Source: Curvularia sp. ZM96
Lineage: Eukaryota; Ascomycota; Dothideomycetes; Pleosporales; Pleosporaceae
Reading direction: 5' to 3'
Assembly: GCA_022457065.1 (NCBI GenBank)
Contig: JAJGBQ010000002.1
Coordinates: forward strand, 682,001-746,000
Length of the DNA stretch: 64,000 nt
In this document: in pieces, positions 35,285 to 47,480 of the stretch
How the letters are laid out: each line of letters begins with the position of its first letter
Numbering within the stretch: the first letter of the stretch is position 1
Position numbers and translations under genes: made by a program
Notes under the pieces: generated by a model
Seen by the model: only the letters and a program-made list of their open reading frames with translations
Database searches by the model: none
Told to the model about the DNA's origin: nothing

Positions 35285-36423
35285 GGAGAAGTGGTGGTGT
35301 TATGGGCGACTATAGATTGGTAACTGGTACCAATGAAGCCTTTATGGACGGGGACTCTGTAGAGTCATGTTACGACCCCAGGTAAACTTCTTACGCCCAT
35401 AGACCAACTAATTAATTTGAAGGATGCGGGCCGAGCCAACTAGGCTGCAATCCTCTAATCGCTGCAATCCTTTAACCGCCGCAACCCTCTAACCGCTGCA
35501 ATTCTCTAACCGCCACAATCCTTCAACTACGCCGCAATCCTTTAACCACGCCACAGCCACGTAATCGATTATCAACAATCACATGGCCGACAACCAACTA
35601 GATGGCAATCGTCCACGGTTAGTTTATTGATCATACGCGATTAAGCCCTAACCAATCGCACCTAGTAGAACATTAATAATTGTACACAATCGCTGTATTG
35701 ATTATATATAACCGCGATTCTTACTTAGTATATAGTAATAGGTATGAAGCGCTTATAGCCTAATGTGTTCAACCTAAGTTACAATTAGTAGTATAATACA
35801 AGAGTTATCTACAGAAATACTATTTATTATTCTCCATTACTCCATCCGCGAAAACTAACTATCTAGATTTTTAATACTAGAAGTCTTATATTACTTCTAG
35901 TGAAGATCCCTACTCTTAACAAGTCCAAGAGTATCGCTAAGCGAAGGAGGGCTGACGTGTAACACCGCCTCATGGCTGTGCTGGTTCGTAAACTTTATGC
36001 ATCCTTCTGCCCCTTTTTTCCCCAAACGTGAGTCCTATTTTTACGTCATAAAGTATCCAGCAGATACTCAACTACTTAGATATCTACAAGATGCAATAAG
36101 CTCAATTAGAAGAGCTACAAAAAAGGCTATCGTGAGTAAAAGCATTGAAGAATCTGTAGCGCAAGCTGTATCTGACGTTCTTTTAACACGCCTAAGTGGT
36201 GGTGTTGGGGAGGCATTAGTGTAGGAAGAGTAGCTTGGTGAGGGCTTGGCAAAAGTGAGCAGCTCGCCTGTAGGGTACGTTGTTTTATTGAAGTGTATAG
36301 TAATACACTAACCAGATGCACCGCTTTTTTATGCTTACTACCCTTCTATGAAAAGAATACACAAGATGTCGAGTAGGTAGTTATACAAGCTCTACATCTC
36401 ATGTATGTTTTCTTGGTTTTAGA
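35285..36423. other. Intergenic: minisatellite, AT-rich DNA and element remnant
   Basis: This contains the 17-bp minisatellite (35444-35547), then AT-rich sequence (35600-35960) with many TA dinucleotides as left by repeat-induced point mutation. A 75-codon ORF at 35997-36224 is unrecognised. A ttggcaaaagt-type remnant (36244-36281) also occurs near 49851. Confidence 0.45.
35444..35547. repeat. 17-bp minisatellite, six units
   Basis: Six units of a 17-bp sequence close to gctgcaatcctttaacc run head to tail, with point differences and a 2-base insertion before the last unit. Confidence 0.85.
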
Positions 36424-37659
36424 TTACAAGTATTTGGACCTCGATTCCTTAAAATAAGTATCCTCATCCTTACCCTCAAGAAGTATCTCCTTGTTTAGAA
36501 CTGCTCTTACATGCATAACAAGAACGAACAAATATGTAGCAACGAGCAGAATGGTCATTACACTGCCTACCCAGCGAACACCCTCACTCTTGAACTCATC
36601 GCCAATCTTTATGGTCGCAATAGTAAAACCTACGTTAGGAAAAATGAAGGCCCACCAGTTGAGGTGGAATGTGAGCTCCTTCGCGATTGCACAAGTTGCA
36701 AGCACTGCGATGGAAAAAAACCAGAACGCCAAACACCATATGAAGACAGATGTCAGAGTTGCCATTATTCGCAGAATGACCCTCATCGAAGCACCATCTG
36801 TGTCGAAGTAACTGGTAGCCTCTGGCCAAGCCTTGGCCATACCTATCAAGGCGAGTGAAGTGAATGCAGGTGGGCCAACGGCGATGAACATCGCAGGTCT
36901 GCTGGTGGGCGAAGGGAAGCCGTACTGTATCATGCGGTGGATGTAGCATGCGTACATGAGTATACTGATGATCATACCAAGTCCCTGAGCCAAAACTCCA
37001 GCCACAATCATTGGAACCGCATATTCCACGGGCTGGTCGGATGCCCCAAGTGAAGCGATCGTTCCGGTCAGCATCACCGGAAAGATAGGAAGGTCCCACG
37101 ACGGAGTCATGTCTTCAACTTTGAGTGATGGGTTGGAGAAGAGCATGTAATACATGCCGGCGGCAACGATGAAGGTGACGGCGAAATATATCCAGAAAAC
37201 TATGCGATAGACGACGATCAACCACGGGCCACAGCTCGGTATTCCGTATATATCGATTCCACCAATTATACTGGCTAGGGAGAGGAACATGGTGGGTACG
37301 AAAAGCCCTTCTGTTGGATGAAAGACACTTTCCCGTAGCAACGCCGGCCGTTGTATGAATCTGAACAACATCGCGCAGGAGATAAGAGTGAAGATGACGA
37401 GGTCGAATATGTAGACGATTTTCCCGATGATTTCAAGGCCTTCGAAGGTATGCGGCTGGGTGCTTGGTGAGAGCAGCAGTGCCAAGCCTCCAGTCGACAT
37501 AGGGAATGTGTACCAGGCCTATAAGTAATTAGAGCACATACATGACAGAAATTGGAGTTTTAAAATTTATTCAAGAATTTGACCTACCCATGTCAGATGC
37601 TGAAGCCTTGCCGTTAGACTCTGATCGCTTTGAGGGGTCTCGGTGGATTTATCGTTCAT
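36424..37659 (-). CDS. Mae1/TehA/SLAC1-type dicarboxylate or anion channel (TDT family)
   Basis: Two exons, 37659-37588 (24 codons) and 37518-36424, with a 69-nt intron; 388 residues. The join gives LQHLTWAWYTFPMSTGGLALLLS, the family hallmark at the start of TM1. About ten TM helices follow, with FVPTMFLSLASI and NVGFTIATIKIG segments typical of the voltage-dependent anion channel/C4-dicarboxylate transporter family. Relatives move malate, sulfite or nitrate across the plasma membrane. The ion cannot be decided here. Confidence 0.9.
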
Positions 37660-39347
37660 GTTTCTGGGTGGATAGCGATTAGAACCGAAAGATATTATTG
37701 TAGAGTGAAGAAGGATTCACGTATAGAGGAACCTTGACAAACTATATTACATTGCAAAAATTATCACGCCGAGTTATGTATCGCGTGATGTCACTGTGTG
37801 ATGCGCTGAACTAATGACATCATACCCCACATCCTATGTCGCACCTTGCCTGCAATAAATTTCACTCGACGTGCAGTCCTAAGTTGCGCTTACGGTAAGT
37901 CCCGGCTCACCCTTTTCACCTCTGCGGAATATCGTTAGCAACCTGTTCAGGAGCTAATGTACTCGTGATGGTCGATCCACGACACATTCTCCTTGGCGTG
38001 AACAATTGGCATGCGCGTCGACGATCAGCGTGGACAGGGAAATCGACTGCGCCGCTTGGCTGGGCAACACGTTAATACTAACTATAACGGTTTGCGTTCT
38101 TTCTTTTCTTCGTTAAGTTTTAGCGCCGATTGTGTCCGCTAACTATCCGGAGCCGCCGGATTACCGGTTGCATGCACTGCCTCATCCGGCTGCCTTCTCT
38201 GCCTTATCGAAGACATGTCATTTTACTCCCGCTAACATCCCGCTCTTACTTATCACACGGTGACTGACTGACGGGTAACAAAACCAATCACGTGATCATG
38301 ATCACATGACTTATCTTGAGAATGGATAGCGCCGCAAGCTTGCCGTATGACTAAGAAGTAGTAGCGTGGGGTAGCAGGATATATAAGAGAGTGTCTCGCA
38401 TGGTAGATAGTCTTCTTTTGTCTATCTTTCTTCTTCTGTACAATGGACGAATGCATACTCGTGTCAGAATATGAAAATATCTTAGGTAGTTGGTAGAATC
38501 CAGTGAGCACCTAGATTCTGTGGTTAATCAGCATGCACAATCCACCACGATCATCTTAAGTGTAGATCAGGACAGCACGAGGACGAGTAACACAATCAAT
38601 CAATAATCCTAGTTATGTATCACAGTTTACCCCCCGTCTTTAATAACTAATCACAATCTAACAACTCGCTAGCTAGGCCTCTCTGCTTATAACACATGAG
38701 AATTACTGGGCCATCGCATGGCCTACCGCTAACAACTAACTCGTCCTAACCTAGATCGAGTATTAGAGAAGTATAGCCCAACACCGTGTAACACGAAGCT
38801 GTATATCCGGCGGAGCCGTGAGGTACATTAATAAAATATGGTTTTGGTGGGCTAGCCCGCTTGGTGTTCTATCTCTGGTTTTATCGAGTGTTCGAGAGGC
38901 TGTTTACAGAACAAGCAAGCATCATCAGCCAACAGGAAGCGCATCCGTACGCAAGCACGAAGGCGCGTAGGTTAAACCCTAGATCAATATGGACGATGGA
39001 AGCTATGAATGAGCTTAAAGAGACACCACAGAGTTGGTGAGCTTTTAATAAGTAGCTCTCTCAGCGTGCACCTTTGATAAGTCTTCCTCTCGAGTTTTAA
39101 CGGGTAACTCTCGGTCGAATGGGTAGTTTAATGAAGAACTCTCATTTGGGTGGGAACTATAGAATGGCGGTGGGGGTCGAAGGTTTCAAACCTTCCATCT
39201 CTGCTTACAGCCGTGGTCGCAGCAGAGATTACAGAGCTTGCTATATCAAGGCTCTTGTGCCAGCTATCGAGAAGACTTTAGTCTCATCATCTCTAGCACT
39301 CACCATTCATACACAACTACACAACTACTACAAGCACTCCGAGCATC
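37660..39347. other. Intergenic with LTR-like relic; promoter of a secreted protein gene
   Basis: No gene is seen. A palindrome-rich segment lies around 38286-38310 (two overlapping CACGTGATCA/TGATCACATG arms). The LTR-like relic is at about 38580-38793. The 5' leader of the secreted protein gene is CA-rich (about 39301-39347). Confidence 0.45.
38580..38793 (-). mobile_element. Solo-LTR-like relic, copy 2
   Basis: On the minus strand it begins TGTTACACGGTGTTGGGCTA, as LTRs begin with TG, and continues with the blocks shared with the relic near 33.4 kb. No retrotransposon coding region is adjacent. The inner boundary is not resolved. Confidence 0.45.
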
Positions 39348-39709
39348 ATGAAAGGATTTCTTCCTCTCGCAATAGCGCTTCTCCTTAGGCAAGCTCTTGC
39401 GCACAATACGGTCTACTGCGCACAAGTTACCTGGAATGATCCCGATTGTCCAGGTTGGAAAGTTAAAGGCTGCGTGAGTGATCCAACAGTACTCCGTTTG
39501 CCTGAATAGGGAAGCTCTTAGGCAAACTAAGGTTTATCTTGTTGCTAATTTAGTACTCCTACGACTAGTGTAATTCACATAACAGAGAGTGTCGTTTTGG
39601 CGATAAATTCAGAAATGAACTTTTCAAGGTTACCGATGGTGGATTCAATGTAGGATGCGCTAGCCCGGGGTGGATTGACGACGACGGTTATGTTGCATGT
39701 GCGGACTAG
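39348..39709 (+). CDS. Small secreted cysteine-rich protein, effector-like (81 aa)
   Basis: Exon 1 is 39348-39473 and exon 2 about 39590-39709, with a GTGAGT donor. The signal peptide is clear (MKGFLPLAIALLLRQALA, 18 residues). The mature part is about 63 residues with six Cys (24, 34, 42, 43, 65, 79) and is acidic at the end. Exon 2 is coding in style and carries two Cys near its end. The acceptor is uncertain: the first AG (39585) is out of frame with the strong donor, so either 39589 is used, or a GTGATC donor at 39478 pairs with 39587 and inserts two residues. The leader is CA-rich, as in well-expressed fungal genes. No family is recognised; secreted effector is an inference. Confidence 0.65.
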
Positions 39710-42700
39710 ACACGTTAGGACATGGAGTTGAATAAACCTCCTCCACGGGCTCGGAGCACCTGAAGGAGGATCTCTCCTTAACTCATCCCTAGCGTAGATA
39801 ACTCCTGTAGCTCGAACGAGAGAAGTGAGATATTGTCGCAACCCTTGCAGGCCGCAAAAGCAAGAACTCTATAGCGAAGCCAAGGCAACAAGCCACTACA
39901 ATAGTGATAGGGATGCACCGCCTTAACAAGAATAAGTGATATTTACATACCACAAATAAATAAAGATAGTAGATAGCAGAAACAATACACATCATTTTCT
40001 TACTGCACCTAAACGTGCAACAAATAGCTATGGCGCATGCCCGCAGCTTTCTACAAGTCTCCACAGCCAAAAAGGCACAACAAACAGTGAGAACCCAGCT
40101 CTTAGAGTTAACTTTCGTCAAGAAGGTCTAGAAATACATTTGCCATCGGCCGCAACAGACAGCAAACATTGCAAGTAAGCTAGTTTCATATGTGTTTATA
40201 GGCGCAAATCAATCTATGCGAGAGTAGTTAAGCGCTGTTTAACATTACCGCTACAAGGTGCGCACTAAGTTTGCGCTCGTTTCAATGGCTCATCCAACTA
40301 AAGCGGGTTAGATCCTTATACCCACCGTTCTAGCGCATGCACCGTCCATCCTTCCAAGCACGATTCCTCTCCCAGTACATGCGTCGAGGTTTGAGTCCCA
40401 GTTCGCATGCTGGCCTTGGCTTTCTTCAGAATCAGCGGAGCATTGTTGTTTCTGTGAAGCACTGTTTACTGCATGGTCTCAGCTCTAGTCACTGCGCACC
40501 TCACTCCTTGTGATGAACACGTGCTACAATTCGTCTCAATAGGACATGTTATGTAGAAATAGGATTTTTTTTCTTGTAGACGGGACATTTCATTTGCGTG
40601 AGGCGCTAGTTTTGGCGCTTAGGGGTTTAAAAAAAATTCTTGGCCATGCATAGCGCATGTGTAGTATGATAAGGCTGCAGTGTAGCATAAGATGTGGAGG
40701 ATAAGAGGCAGCTCGCTGGCAGCTTGGCGTAGTGATGGAGAGATGAACCAAACCGTTGCTATTCTTTCGTGCTGCTAACAATAGCAGCTTGCTCAACCAA
40801 GAAACAATGAACCCTACTACTGGTTGTCTTCTCGAAGCGACTGAAGAAATTTGTGGTAGATTTTTGGACGCGACGTTTGGGACCGTTGCCCGTTGCGCAC
40901 GCACGCGCGCGTGCCAATAACAGTGTTGTGCTTGACAGCCGTCATCGAGCCCGCGGGCCAGGTATTTGGTAGGTTACTGGTTGCAGAGCGGCTGCTGTCC
41001 CACAGTCATGGTCACACGGAACCCACGAGGATCTCTAAGCGACGTGAAACATTGCGACGAAGGAAAACTTTGCGTACGAAACAAAACCACCTGTTTGTGT
41101 TTAATCGAGATGCAGGTTTACAAGCCAAGCACGACATGTTAGGCGTCGGACAAAATACAAAAAGCAAAAAAGCAGACAGACGGCAAAAGCAAAAATGCAA
41201 AAAAGCAGGCTACATGCGCATCTTGTGATTGCAGTGTTATGAACAGCATCATAACTGGGTTGCACGCAAGTCGGGAATACGGCTGAATAACTTGGTCGGA
41301 TAGAGGGTAACCATGAGATGCGGATGGGGTACGGGGTGCAAAGCAGGGGCATTTGGTGTAACTTTGGCGGCTTACTGCAGTTCAAGTGGCGCAATGACAA
41401 GCTGTGTAACGTAACCCTGAGCGTAGCAGTGTGCACTGCCGCAATGACGACGCTTCTGCTCCCTCATTCAAAGCCGAGTCAAGCTGCACTTGTGCAGACT
41501 GTGCAAACTACGGAGTATATGCTCACCGTTAGATTCCACGCGTAGGTAATCAAGCAAAGTGTGGGCTGGCTGTTGATCCTCTTACCATAGTGTGGGGCGA
41601 CTACCTAGCCAGAAAAGGAAAGTACGGCTGCGGGGGGACCTCAGGCACACGGCACGTCTAGGACTAAGGAAATTCTCCCGTCCAATGAGTTCCGGCTAAC
41701 CGTCACATGGACTCTGCCCTGATTCAGCGTTGTGATAAAAACAGAGGTGATGTGACGAAGGCCTTCTCATGCCGCATGATGTCGGCGTCTACAGGCTGAT
41801 GTGGCAACAATCCCCCCCATGCCACTCGACGCTGGATCAGGAACGGCAACAGGCGCAAGAATGGTAAAAAAAAAGACGCTAGCGTATTTGAAGCATTTCC
41901 AGCACGACGCGTTGGTTAAAGGGGCTTCGTGGGAAATGCTCAAACGTGGTTTTTCCCGTTCCAAGGCGCCCAGAGCAGGGCGGGACAGTTTATCATGGGC
42001 TGAGTTTGTGGCAATGAAGCCTCGCCGGTACCGTCACCAATGGGCCTACGACATGGATATTGTAGGTGTTAGTATCAAAGGTGGTTGGAGATGAGAAAAC
42101 AAAAGGCGGTGGCGTCAGGGAAAGCATTCGTGAGGGATGGTACTCGTTCTCCCCCGGCTGATCGGTACCCAAATTAACATTGAAACAACAAAACATGTCA
42201 CAATGTACCATTTTCCCAGAGATTTCATGATTCTCAGCCCTAACAAAATTCCCACTTTTGGATGCAGCCGGTAGGTGGTCTCGGCGACTCGATGCCGGAG
42301 TTGCCCTTGTACGAGTTTTGACACATTTCGCAGAAGCTCATGCATTCATGGGAATCGTGACGCTAGCAGTAGAGGTGCTCTTGCGCAGCATTGGTCAAAG
42401 CTCATCACATTGTTGGTTTGTTTTTTGGGCGACATTTCCAGCAGAACTGTTCAAGACTGCGAAATCGACTTTTGCGAAGATTGCACATGGTTCTCATCAA
42501 GAGCTCGTAGTTTCAACATTGGCTGTAGAATCATGGCCCCTTTTTTTCCACACATTGTCGAACTTGTCATGTTGTTGCCTTTGCGCGACGCACAAGCTGC
42601 TCTATCCTTTGCTTTTCATGTTAAATATCTAGCCTCTTCCTCGAGTAACACGATTCTATATCATCCTCTCATCGCGTTGTTGCAAATACAATTGCACCGT

Positions 42701-42731
42701 CATTATTCTTGTGAAACCTGCCTTGGCAATC
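39710..42731. other. Long intergenic stretch, no supported gene
   Basis: ORFs here are short and overlap in all frames (for example 40893-41228 and 41801-42094) without domain signals. The segment just before 42732 should contain the promoter and leader of the first zinc-finger gene. Confidence 0.45.
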
Positions 42732-43482
42732 ATGGCTGCACCTCTCGACCGCGTGAACAACATATTGGATGCATATCAGCCGCACGACGCCGAATCGATC
42801 CAAGAAGCCATCGAGTCTACTGTGTATCAAGTGTACAGTGATTGCGAAATCGAGTTGCAAGACCAGGCTATAAGCACCATGTTGGAAGCATCTGGAGGGG
42901 ATGTTGATCTCCTTATTGCATTGACACGAAGCTTTACAACTGCGCAGGATGCGGGACACAATCGTTGTCTCCGTGCCATATCCAGCATCCCAGAAGAGGA
43001 CCTATTGAGAAGAATCACGGCTGTGGGTAAGTGAAGACAGCTTTGACGGGGCACGCGCTACCAAAAGCTAATGCCAGCCCAGTACTAGCAGTAAACGGTC
43101 CAGCATTGCCAACAACAGTCGCGCGCGGGGACCTCGCAGTGTCGAGTCTTGTTCCCCTCCGGCCAACAAGCGTGCACGCACGACTCCAAAACTCTATGGC
43201 TGTCCGGGTGAAGGAGGCAAATGTCCAGAGCACAAATACACGATGTGGAGATCGAAGGCCGGCTTTCTCAAGCATTTTGTCCAAAACCACGTGCAAGAAT
43301 ACAAAGTGGGCGGATCCCTTCAGTGTCTCCAATGCAAAGGAACCGAATTAGCCCATTACAAGTATCCGGAACTAGGACAAAGTCTTGCAATCCATATCTG
43401 GGAGAAACATTTGTCGGTTCAAACCGAATTTGAAGCGGAAATGACTGCGCCGGCATCGGAAGACGGAGACGAGACGACGTAG
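42732..43482 (+). CDS. Two-finger C2H2-like protein, family member 1 (231 aa)
   Basis: Exon 1 42732-43022 and exon 2 43078-43482. The in-frame donor is GTGGGT at 43023; the adjacent GTAAGT would put the finger exon out of frame. Residues about 40-97 form a helical module (LQDQAISTMLE ... LIALTRSF ... AGHNRCLRAISSIPEEDLLRRI). A Ser/Arg/Lys-rich linker with a KRAR nuclear signal follows. The C-terminal part has two zinc-finger-like units: C139, C146, H163, H168 and C180, C183, H203, H208 (both H-x4-H). Order and spacing match the gene at 46426-47480, so they are paralogues. The first finger spacing (C-x6-C) is unusual. A nucleic-acid or protein-binding nuclear role is inferred. Confidence 0.7.
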
Positions 43483-43865
43483 TCTACAGGCACGCGAAGG
43501 GACCCATGGCGAATGGAATGTAGCGCATGCAGTAGCCGTTGTTAGCTAGACATTGTCAATCTTATCAAATTCGTGCTTATCGTATTGTTGGATCCGTAGC
43601 AGAGGGCGTCTTTCGAGTGGAGCAGATTGTGATGTGATGAACGTGGGATTAATAGATAGCAGTGCAGTGTGTTGTACCAAGAGACTTGGACCCCCTCATG
43701 ACTTTTGACACTGCAGGAAACCACAGCCATAACCATGGTCGTGCAGCATGCGGGCTTGCCAGACGCGCCTGAAGGTGAATGCATCTGGCCTGCAATCAAC
43801 AGGGCATGTGGCTGTAGTATGCGAGCGTTTATCAGGGCCACCAACCAAGTCAACCCGGCACACTA

Positions 43866-43910
43866 GCCGACGTGATGAGTGCCGACGTGATGAGTGCCGA
43901 CGTGATGAGT
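43866..43910. repeat. Three perfect 15-bp tandem repeats
   Basis: The unit gccgacgtgatgagt is repeated three times without a mismatch. The period is a multiple of three, so it keeps reading frame. Confidence 0.9.
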
Positions 43911-44234
43911 ACAGCGTTTGTTCGGATGCGGGCCGCGACAATGACACGGCTGCAGACATGGGTGCGGGTGTCGCTGTCAATCGCAGCACGACTTCTCCCG
44001 TGCCGCCAGGAGGCGAAGCAATCCAAGAGCCCCCGAGGCGTTTGCCGGGCGATGTCATCGAGTCGGAACTGCGCACCCCATGGTAAGAACAAATGACGCG
44101 TTCCTAAAATTACTAACTCTACCAACTCAACAGATGAGTGGTTTTCTCAAGAGTTTGAAAAATGGATAGAGAGCGTAAAGCTACTAGAATTATTTTATCT
44201 TTACAAAATTCTAAAAAAATCATGTTGTTGTTGA
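43875..44234 (+). CDS. Low-confidence two-exon gene candidate
   Basis: An intron with ideal signals lies at 44083-44133 (GTAAGA donor, TACTAAC at 44111, CAACAG acceptor). The frame starting at 43875 crosses it in phase and continues as DEWFSQEFEKWIESVKLLE to a stop at 44232, giving about 102 residues. No domain is recognised. The upstream part includes the 15-bp repeat in frame. It may be a real lineage-specific gene or chance. Confidence 0.2.
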
Positions 44235-46425
44235 GTTATGTGGTGAAGATGCGTCTGCGGATATTCGCGAGGCGTCATTTTTACTAAGGAGCGGGGAACC
44301 GGCGCGCGCACCCCTGGTAAGCAGTGTTGCCTAAAATGGCTTAGCCTACGGGAACCCTCGATCAAGGATCGTCGCGTATCTTATTGTCTTCGCATGCGCA
44401 TTGTTGCTGTTCTCATCAAGACAGCTATGGTCAAGCTGCTGGCGGGGCGCGAGGCACCAAAGGAAGCGCTCTACCGGCCAATGAGAAAGTCTCAGCAAGA
44501 CAAGGCGGCGAATGCGACGGGCTGGCTCGAGACGGACGGTGGTGCACAGGCGCATGGCATAGAGGAATCGGATTTATTGGCTCTGGACATTTGAGGAATG
44601 TTTCGTCACATGCACATGGTGCTAGGGTAGGCGAGGCCGCTGTGCATTGGAAGCATCAATTGCATTTGGCTCCCCGCTCCGCCCATGCGCCGCCTTCTAG
44701 AACCCCCGGCCGACGAAACGTCCCAACGTTGAGAGTTTGTTTTGTCATGTACCGCTTCACCAGCGCAGGTCCATCCGAGCACCCTCGTTGCGACGCCACA
44801 TGACGGACAGGAAAGAGCTACCGGCAATTGTGTAGACTGCAAACACCTGCTTGGGTGCCCGGGCTAAAGGTAGAGTGCAAGGCGAGATATATTTTATTGA
44901 AACACTGGCTGGAGCAAAGCCCAAAGAGAGACGGGCGCCTGGGTGAGACGAGCGAGACGGAGTTCCCTAGTAGGGCAGTTGGAGTGGTGTGAAGGCGCAT
45001 CTCACTCTCCCTCTCTCCGCAGCATTAAGCGACGCCACACTGCTAGCTGCAGCCACAAGCGACGCCACGACAAAAGCTACAATTACGTTCGCAATCTATG
45101 TTGCTATGGACCTTTACCCCAAAAGTGCGCATGACGAGAGGTGCTCCGTTCCAACGCAAGCCTGCGCTGCCAGCACAAGCACGGATCATATCGATCATCC
45201 ATGTCGCGTCGTCGGTAGTGCTGCTATCTATATCAGCTCAGAACGGTGCCTGCAACGGATACTCAGCTACAATGAATCGCGTCGGCGATCCGGTTTCCAA
45301 GAAAAAGTTGCAGCATGGAAACGCTCAGCGCAAGGACCCCAATGATAATGTTTGTAAACGTATCCCCAGTGGGCCATGTACGCTCCGGCGCCAAGCCACA
45401 CATGGTGCAACCGACTCCCACCCAGTGTGGCCTTGTTTCGTCCCATATCAGACAGGACACATTGCCGAGTGGAGTAGAATTCATCTTGAGCAGAGAATAC
45501 GAGAGAGCAAAGAGAGGGAAAGAAAATGTCTGTGTGTGTTGCTTGCACGGCAACGCTGCTGATGCACACGACTATTTGGTAGTGTGACACTGCTTGGCAA
45601 CATGTCGACACAATTGTGACAAGCTTGCAATATCCGCTCTCAGCCACACACCTGTCGCTCGCAAGCACGCACAGTCCAGTCGCTACAACGTTCAAACTCT
45701 GTGAGGTTGTTAAAACACGTCAGTGGGTATGCTAGGCGGCGGGGGGCAAGGGGGGGCTGACTGCTTCTACCTCCCACAGTTTCCACTCCATCGGCGGGCA
45801 AATCCGCTACGACCTGTTACCTGTCAAATTTCTCACCAAATCTCACCCACACCGTTCCTCGTCTCAATCCACCGTCGCAACCCGAGGGCGTCGCCTGCAC
45901 CCTTTGCAATACCGTCCTGCCTGCAGCTTTCCAGTCGTCAAGGCCATGCCCAAACTCTGCCGACCTAGTTTATCCCAAGGTGCCATTGCAGGGATCCACT
46001 CTAACTGCAGGTCATGGTAACTGTCCGTCACCGCCTTGCAACAGGCAACCTCTGTGCCGTGTCTGTCGCTTATTGTACCTAGCGCTAATCATTTGTGCGA
46101 TTCCCCGCCATGGACACGCCTCTTATACACTCCTTCTACCCGTTCTCCGTCTCATGCTCGTCATTCCCATTTTCTGCTCACTATCGTTAACATCCACTCC
46201 CCCACACCCTTCTTTTAGCCCTCAGTCACTCTCCTTTATACCCCTTCCATCGCACGCTCCTCATCTTGATCCTTCCCTCGCTATCGTCAACAGCTACACC
46301 CGCATTCAGTCTCGTTTGTATACTTCGCATCACCTTCACGCTCGTTCCCGTCCTTTCCTTGCAAGACCTACCACTCTCTTCCCAGGAATATCGTCTTAAT
46401 TCCCATCCGGAAACCTTGCGCAGCC

Positions 46426-47480
46426 ATGGATCATGCAACTCCATTTCCAACCAACGGACCTGCTGCCGTCTATCCACAGACTGCCACATTGCTGGATTCC
46501 GACTTCACTCCTCCTGATCTGCAGCCTGCGGAGAATCCAGGCACTGCCGAGCAGAACACGAGTGTACGCAGAATGCTATCATCCAGCATGAGTGGAGCGG
46601 AAATTCACTCGTTCGTCCAGACGCACAAGCGTTCGAAGCAAGCTGGCAATCATCACATATACGATGATCTCTCAAAGTTAACAAAGGAACAGTTGGACCA
46701 GGTCATATCCGCCAATGGTCCACAGACCGCCCCAATGCTGGCCTCCGACCCCATTCCTCATGATCCACAGCTTGGGGAGAATCCAGGCACCGCGAAGCAG
46801 AATGCAAATGTATGCAGCATGCTATTAGCCAACGCCAGTCGAGAGTTGATTCACTCAATCATCCAGACACACAAGGATTCCAAGGAAGCTGGCGACCATC
46901 ACGAACTCGATCATCTGTCAATCTTAACAGAGAAACAGTTGGACCACGTCATCGCCGCCAATGGTGAGTGAGCAAGCATGACTACACCATCTTCACAAGC
47001 TGACCCAAGTTAGAACTTCTTCCATCACAACCGCTCGTGGAAGTGTACCCGAATCCCAAGCGGGAGATGTTCCAAGGCCCTGACGAGGAGCCGGCTCCTT
47101 GCCCGCAAAACGCCAAACGCCCGCGCAAGGCTTCAACGGGCAAAGGACCGGTTCAAAAAAAGCCAGCCAAGGACACGCCGCGTATGAAGCCATATGGATG
47201 TCCGGGCAACAATTGCCAAGCGCACAAGAACAGACAATGGCCGTCAGAGCTCAGTTTCGTGCAGCACTATCAGGACAATCATTGGAAAGAATTCAAAGAC
47301 GTCGACAATGTTTTCATATGCCGCGACTGTGAGAGCAACCAGTCTCTGCCTACTGGGACTGAAGTGTGGAAATGGGATTCCTTACGAGAGCTTGCAAAAC
47401 ACATATACAACAACCATTTGAGTCTGACCAAGTCGACGTACCATCAAACTAACGCAGTGGAAGCAAATGGCCAGCTATAA
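46426..47480 (+). CDS. Two-finger C2H2-like protein, family member 2 (334 aa)
   Basis: Exon 1 46426-46963 and exon 2 47014-47480, with a 50-nt intron (GTGAGT donor, CTGAC branch, GTTAG acceptor). The N-terminal half is two copies of a 77-residue unit (22-98 and 104-180) that ends in a helical module also present once in the paralogue at 42732. After a Lys/Arg/Pro linker with KRPRK (214-218) come two zinc-finger-like units: C242, C247, H264, H269 and C282, C285, H309, H314. The H-x4-H spacing and the YGCPG start are shared with family member 1. It lies on the same strand 3 kb downstream of that gene. It is probably nuclear; the target is unknown. Confidence 0.78.
46489..46963 (+). repeat. Internal 77-codon duplication in zinc-finger gene 2
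   Basis: Units at 46489-46719 and 46735-46963 encode near-parallel sequences; both contain ENPGTA(E/K)QN, a H-S-x2-Q-T-H-K segment, EAG/QAG-x-HH and a final QLD(Q/H)VI(S/A)ANG. Confidence 0.9.

Larger units (their letters stand above)
43483..46425. other. Intergenic between the two zinc-finger paralogues
   Basis: It contains a 15-bp tandem repeat and one weak gene candidate (43875-44234). The rest shows no supported gene. The final 600 bp before 46426 are pyrimidine-rich, as in fungal promoters and leaders. Confidence 0.4.

Noticed and set aside
35997..36224. 75-codon plus-strand ORF in AT-rich DNA
   Set aside because: No domain, next to repeat remnants and decayed sequence; probably chance or an element fragment.
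40380..40410. B-box-like sequence (aggtttgagtcccag) suggesting a tRNA
   Set aside because: No matching A box or cloverleaf stems could be drawn around it.
40893..42211. ORFs of 60-111 codons on both strands
   Set aside because: They shadow each other and show no coding character.
45723..46399. Pyrimidine-rich ORFs before zinc-finger gene 2
   Set aside because: Composition fits a promoter/leader; the translated sequence is low in information.
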